A stretch of 64,000 bases of DNA from Emticicia agri (GTDB lineage: Bacteria > Bacteroidota > Bacteroidia > Cytophagales > Spirosomataceae), in the NCBI RefSeq assembly GCF_004168285.1, contig NZ_SEWF01000009.1:62001-126000 (forward strand), read 5' to 3'. Under the pieces are notes generated by a model that worked only from the letters and a program-made list of their open reading frames with translations, was not told where the DNA came from and made no database searches. The position numbers and the translations under genes were made by a program. Below, in pieces: positions 61,742 to 64,000 of the stretch. Numbering within the stretch: position 1 is the stretch's first letter; each line of letters starts with the position of its first letter.

Positions 61742-62515
61742 ATGATTAATAATTTAATGAAACAAACATTCTTAACTTTCTTCTTCGTTTTCCTGAGTAT
61801 TAGTGTTTTTGGACAAATGGCAGCACCAAGGAAAGAGTTCTATGAAATTCGTGAGTATGAACTTCGTTTTGGCTCTCCGGTTTCCAATCTTGAAAATTAT
61901 TTTAAAAATGCTTTAATCCCTGCGTTGAATAGATTGGGCGTAAAAAATGTTGGCGTATTTAAAGAAATTGGGAAGTCTGAACCCGCAAAAATTTATGTTT
62001 TAATTCCATATTCGTCAATTGAGCAATATGCCAACATAAGTGTACAGATTAAATCTGATGATAAATTTAAGGAGGCAAGTCAGGAATACAATAGTCTGTT
62101 ACCGGATAAAGCACCTTATTTCAGATATACTACCTCTCTTCTTATGGCATTTGATGGCCTTCCTCAAATGATTAAGCCTAATGTTGAACAACGTTTTTTT
62201 GAAATGAGAACCTATGAAAGTTTTTCTGAAGATGCCGCCCGAAGGAAGATAAAGATGTTTAATGAGGAAGAAATTAAGATTTTTTATCAAACAAAGTTAA
62301 ATCCTGTATTTTTCGGAGAAGTCATAGCTGGTGAACATCAGCCATGCCTGACCTATATGCTTACTTTTAAAAATATGGAAGAAAGAGATGCCAACTGGAA
62401 AGCATTCAGTGCTGATGCAGACTGGAAAAGAATCTCTCCCTTACCCGAATATGCTAATACAGTATCACGAATTATCAGAGTTTTTTTAGAACCAACCACC
62501 TACTCTCAAATCTAA
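61742..62515 (+). CDS. Secreted NIPSNAP-family protein
   Basis: 257 residues, signal peptide ending SVFGQ. Two dimeric alpha/beta-barrel (NIPSNAP) modules: YEIREYELRFGSPVSNLENYF (about 33-53) and RFFEMRTYESFSEDAARRKI (about 151-170), each with the start EXRxYE. The function of bacterial NIPSNAP proteins is unclear; similar folds bind small molecules or serve as monooxygenases. 11 bases after the serine hydrolase and 4 bases before the deacetylase-like gene. Confidence 0.85.
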   Translation: MINNLMKQTFLTFFFVFLSISVFGQMAAPRKEFYEIREYELRFGSPVSNLENYFKNALIPALNRLGVKNVGVFKEIGKSEPAKIYVLIPYSSIEQYANISVQIKSDDKFKEASQEYNSLLPDKAPYFRYTTSLLMAFDGLPQMIKPNVEQRFFEMRTYESFSEDAARRKIKMFNEEEIKIFYQTKLNPVFFGEVIAGEHQPCLTYMLTFKNMEERDANWKAFSADADWKRISPLPEYANTVSRIIRVFLEPTTYSQI

Positions 62516-62519
62516 TACA

Positions 62520-63515
62520 ATGAAAACCTCTTTAGCTATCCTCACAGGAATTTTACTTACGCTCAATGTCTCAGCCCAGAATACCACCTATGCCGAAAAA
62601 TTAGGCTATCCGAAAGGAGCCAAAGTAATCATTATGCATGTTGATGATGTGGGAATGTCCTACGATTCTAATATAGGAGCCATCAAAGCCATTGAAGAGG
62701 GTGTTGCTAACTCATTAAGTGTCATGATGCCTTGCCCGTGGGTTCCAGGGTTTGTTCATTATTTAAAAAATCACCCTGAAACAGATGCCGGATTGCATCT
62801 GACGCTCACCTCTGAATGGAAGGATTATCGTTGGGGACCATTGGCAGGGAAAGCAAATGTACCCAATCTGGTAGATGAAGAAGGAGCTATGTGGAGAAAT
62901 GTTCAGGGAACGGCTACCCATGCCACAGCCGATGATATTGAAAAAGAAATCAGAAGTCAGTTAGACCGTGCCCGTACGATGGGTTTTGAGCCTACACACA
63001 TGGACTCGCACATGGGTACCCTTTTTGCAAGAGCCGATTATCTGGAAAGATACCTGAAAGTAGGCATGGAGCAAAAAATCCCTGTGATGTTTCCGGGTGG
63101 TCACGACCACATGATAATGAAAGACATTGGTGCAACCGGATTAAAATTAGAACAGGCACAAGCTATTGGTAAGAAACTATGGGAGGCTGGTCTGCCTGTA
63201 TTAGACGATTTGCATAATATCAGTTACGACTGGAATCAGTATAAAAATCAGAAAGTAAGCGACGAGGTTCTGCAAAAATATAAAACAGCAAAATATATTG
63301 AATCATTTAAAGATTTACAGCCGGGCGTAACTATGGTAATTATGCACTGTACAGCAACTACCGAGGTTTTTGAGCATATTTCTGATTCTGGTAATAACCG
63401 CAGAGGTGATTTGTTGGCCATGATAGACCCTGCTTTAAAGAAATATATTCAGGATAATGGGATTATCATGACAACCTGGAGAGAACTCAAAGAAAGAAGA
63501 GATAAAGTCAAATAG
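62520..63515 (+). CDS. Secreted YdjC/ChbG-like carbohydrate deacetylase
   Basis: 331 residues with signal peptide ending NVSAQ. Metal-binding residues in IIMHVDDVGMSYDSN, and GLHLTLTSEWK and THMDSHMGTL, match the YdjC family, which removes N-acetyl groups from chito-oligosaccharides. The signal peptide is unusual, because ChbG itself is cytoplasmic; here the enzyme should act in the periplasm. Last gene of the cassette. Confidence 0.88.
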   Translation: MKTSLAILTGILLTLNVSAQNTTYAEKLGYPKGAKVIIMHVDDVGMSYDSNIGAIKAIEEGVANSLSVMMPCPWVPGFVHYLKNHPETDAGLHLTLTSEWKDYRWGPLAGKANVPNLVDEEGAMWRNVQGTATHATADDIEKEIRSQLDRARTMGFEPTHMDSHMGTLFARADYLERYLKVGMEQKIPVMFPGGHDHMIMKDIGATGLKLEQAQAIGKKLWEAGLPVLDDLHNISYDWNQYKNQKVSDEVLQKYKTAKYIESFKDLQPGVTMVIMHCTATTEVFEHISDSGNNRRGDLLAMIDPALKKYIQDNGIIMTTWRELKERRDKVK

Positions 63516-63522
63516 TCGGACG

Positions 63523-63555
63523 AAAAAAGGCGGATTATGTTGAAATATTCCGCTT
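63523..63555 (-). terminator. Terminator between the deacetylase-like gene and the converging flavin protein gene
   Basis: GCGGA (63530-63534) pairs with TCCGC (63549-63553), extended by imperfect AT pairs. On the minus strand it is followed by CCTTTTTTC, so it mainly ends the minus-strand gene. Confidence 0.6.
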
Positions 63556-63587
63556 TACAGGCACTTTGTTTATACTTGATTGTGTAA

Positions 63588-64000
63588 TCAGAATTTCACG
63601 GTACCATAAGCACCTTCTTCGGCATATTCTTTTCCCATTAAAAGTGTAGTCAGCATTTTTATACCTGCTACAACCCTGTTTGAATCACTGTCCCAATACT
63701 CCGCTTCATGGGGAATAACTTTTATTAAGGTCAGGTTTGGATCATCCTTCCCTTCAGGAAACCACACTTTGGCCATAGGATTCCAGTATTTATCTATTTT
63801 TCTTTGGTCGTCTACTTCCTCGGCTTCACCCATAATGCAGACATACGTATTATCTGAAGGAGCAGCGTAACAAACGCACACATTGGCATTAGCCTTTATT
63901 TCAGCTAATTTCTGAGAATCTTTTGCTGTCAGAAACCAGATATTTCCCTCATTGTCCATTCCTTGCGTTCCCATCGGACGGCTATGAATATGTCCTTTTT
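63588..64000 (-). CDS. Pyridoxamine 5'-phosphate oxidase-like (general stress) protein, 5' part missing
   Basis: The gene enters from the right edge; about 137 codons are visible. The frame stays open through the edge with HSRPMGTQ, the family's FMN-contact motif, upstream of an internal ATG that should not be taken as the start. IWFLTAKDSQKLAEIKANANVCVCYAAP and the YVCIMGEAEEVDD strands belong to the split-barrel fold of general stress protein 26. It likely binds FMN or F420-like cofactors; the reaction is unknown. Cytoplasmic. Confidence 0.85.
   Translation of the reverse strand, partial: KGHIHSRPMGTQGMDNEGNIWFLTAKDSQKLAEIKANANVCVCYAAPSDNTYVCIMGEAEEVDDQRKIDKYWNPMAKVWFPEGKDDPNLTLIKVIPHEAEYWDSDSNRVVAGIKMLTTLLMGKEYAEEGAYGTVKF

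Overview
The window is about 64 kb of an AT-rich bacterial chromosome from the phylum Bacteroidota. Supporting signs are several promoters with the Bacteroidota-type TAnnTTTG -7 box and upstream TTG/TTTG, few clear Shine-Dalgarno sequences, signal peptides ending in -AQ/-GQ, a TonB-dependent receptor with an N-terminal carboxypeptidase-regulatory-like domain, and the typical ftsX-DUF3098-uppP-truB-ribF cluster. A Cytophagales member (Emticicia/Leadbetterella-like) is my best guess, by inference only. No tRNA, rRNA, CRISPR array, integrase or transposase gene was seen; both window edges cut genes (gltD at the left, an FMN split-barrel protein at the right).

Left part (1-12 kb): glutamate synthase gltB-gltD (minus strand), a 737-base non-coding stretch rich in inverted repeats, two tandem GH108-like peptidoglycan hydrolase paralogues, a PAS-type histidine kinase with its single-domain response regulator, and a lipoprotein combining a haem c site with FG-GAP/VCBS repeats. 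From 12 to 19 kb lies a compact assimilatory sulfate reduction operon, transcribed sulfite reductase, siroheme methyltransferase (cobA), TauE/SafE transporter, APS reductase (cysH), cysD, cysN. The reductase carries a C-terminal HEPN-like domain. From 19 to 23 kb: a bestrophin-like channel, a methyltransferase, a hotdog thioesterase, RNase Z and a STAS protein.

Polysaccharide block (22.9-37 kb, minus strand): SLBB outer-membrane export protein, Wzz/KpsE-like protein, ABC permease and ATPase with a Wzt-type C-terminal domain, a sugar aminotransferase, six glycosyltransferases and gmhA. Together these look like a heptose-containing glycan that is exported by an ABC transporter. A MITE-like element with 12-bp inverted ends lies at the end of gmhA.

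Core part (37-54 kb): parE-pheA; the ribF/truB/uppP/DUF3098/ftsX cluster with a PlsC-like acyltransferase; an FkbM methyltransferase; a bifunctional nuclease family gene with a near-perfect promoter abutting its GTG start; a TonB receptor; etfBA, whose promoter overlaps a perfect 24-bp palindrome; a TPR protein; and asparaginase.

Right part (53.7-64 kb): an AraC regulator divergent from an MFS transporter plus cytoplasmic trehalase (trehalose use), a DoxX-like protein, and a five-gene cassette in which every product has a signal peptide (DUF3500, parallel beta-helix, class-C-type serine hydrolase, NIPSNAP, YdjC/ChbG-like deacetylase). The last is the least understood unit. I found no clear new defence or mobile system; the strongest oddities are the sulfite reductase-HEPN fusion, the etfBA palindrome, the secreted cassette, the GH108-like pair and the small repeat elements.
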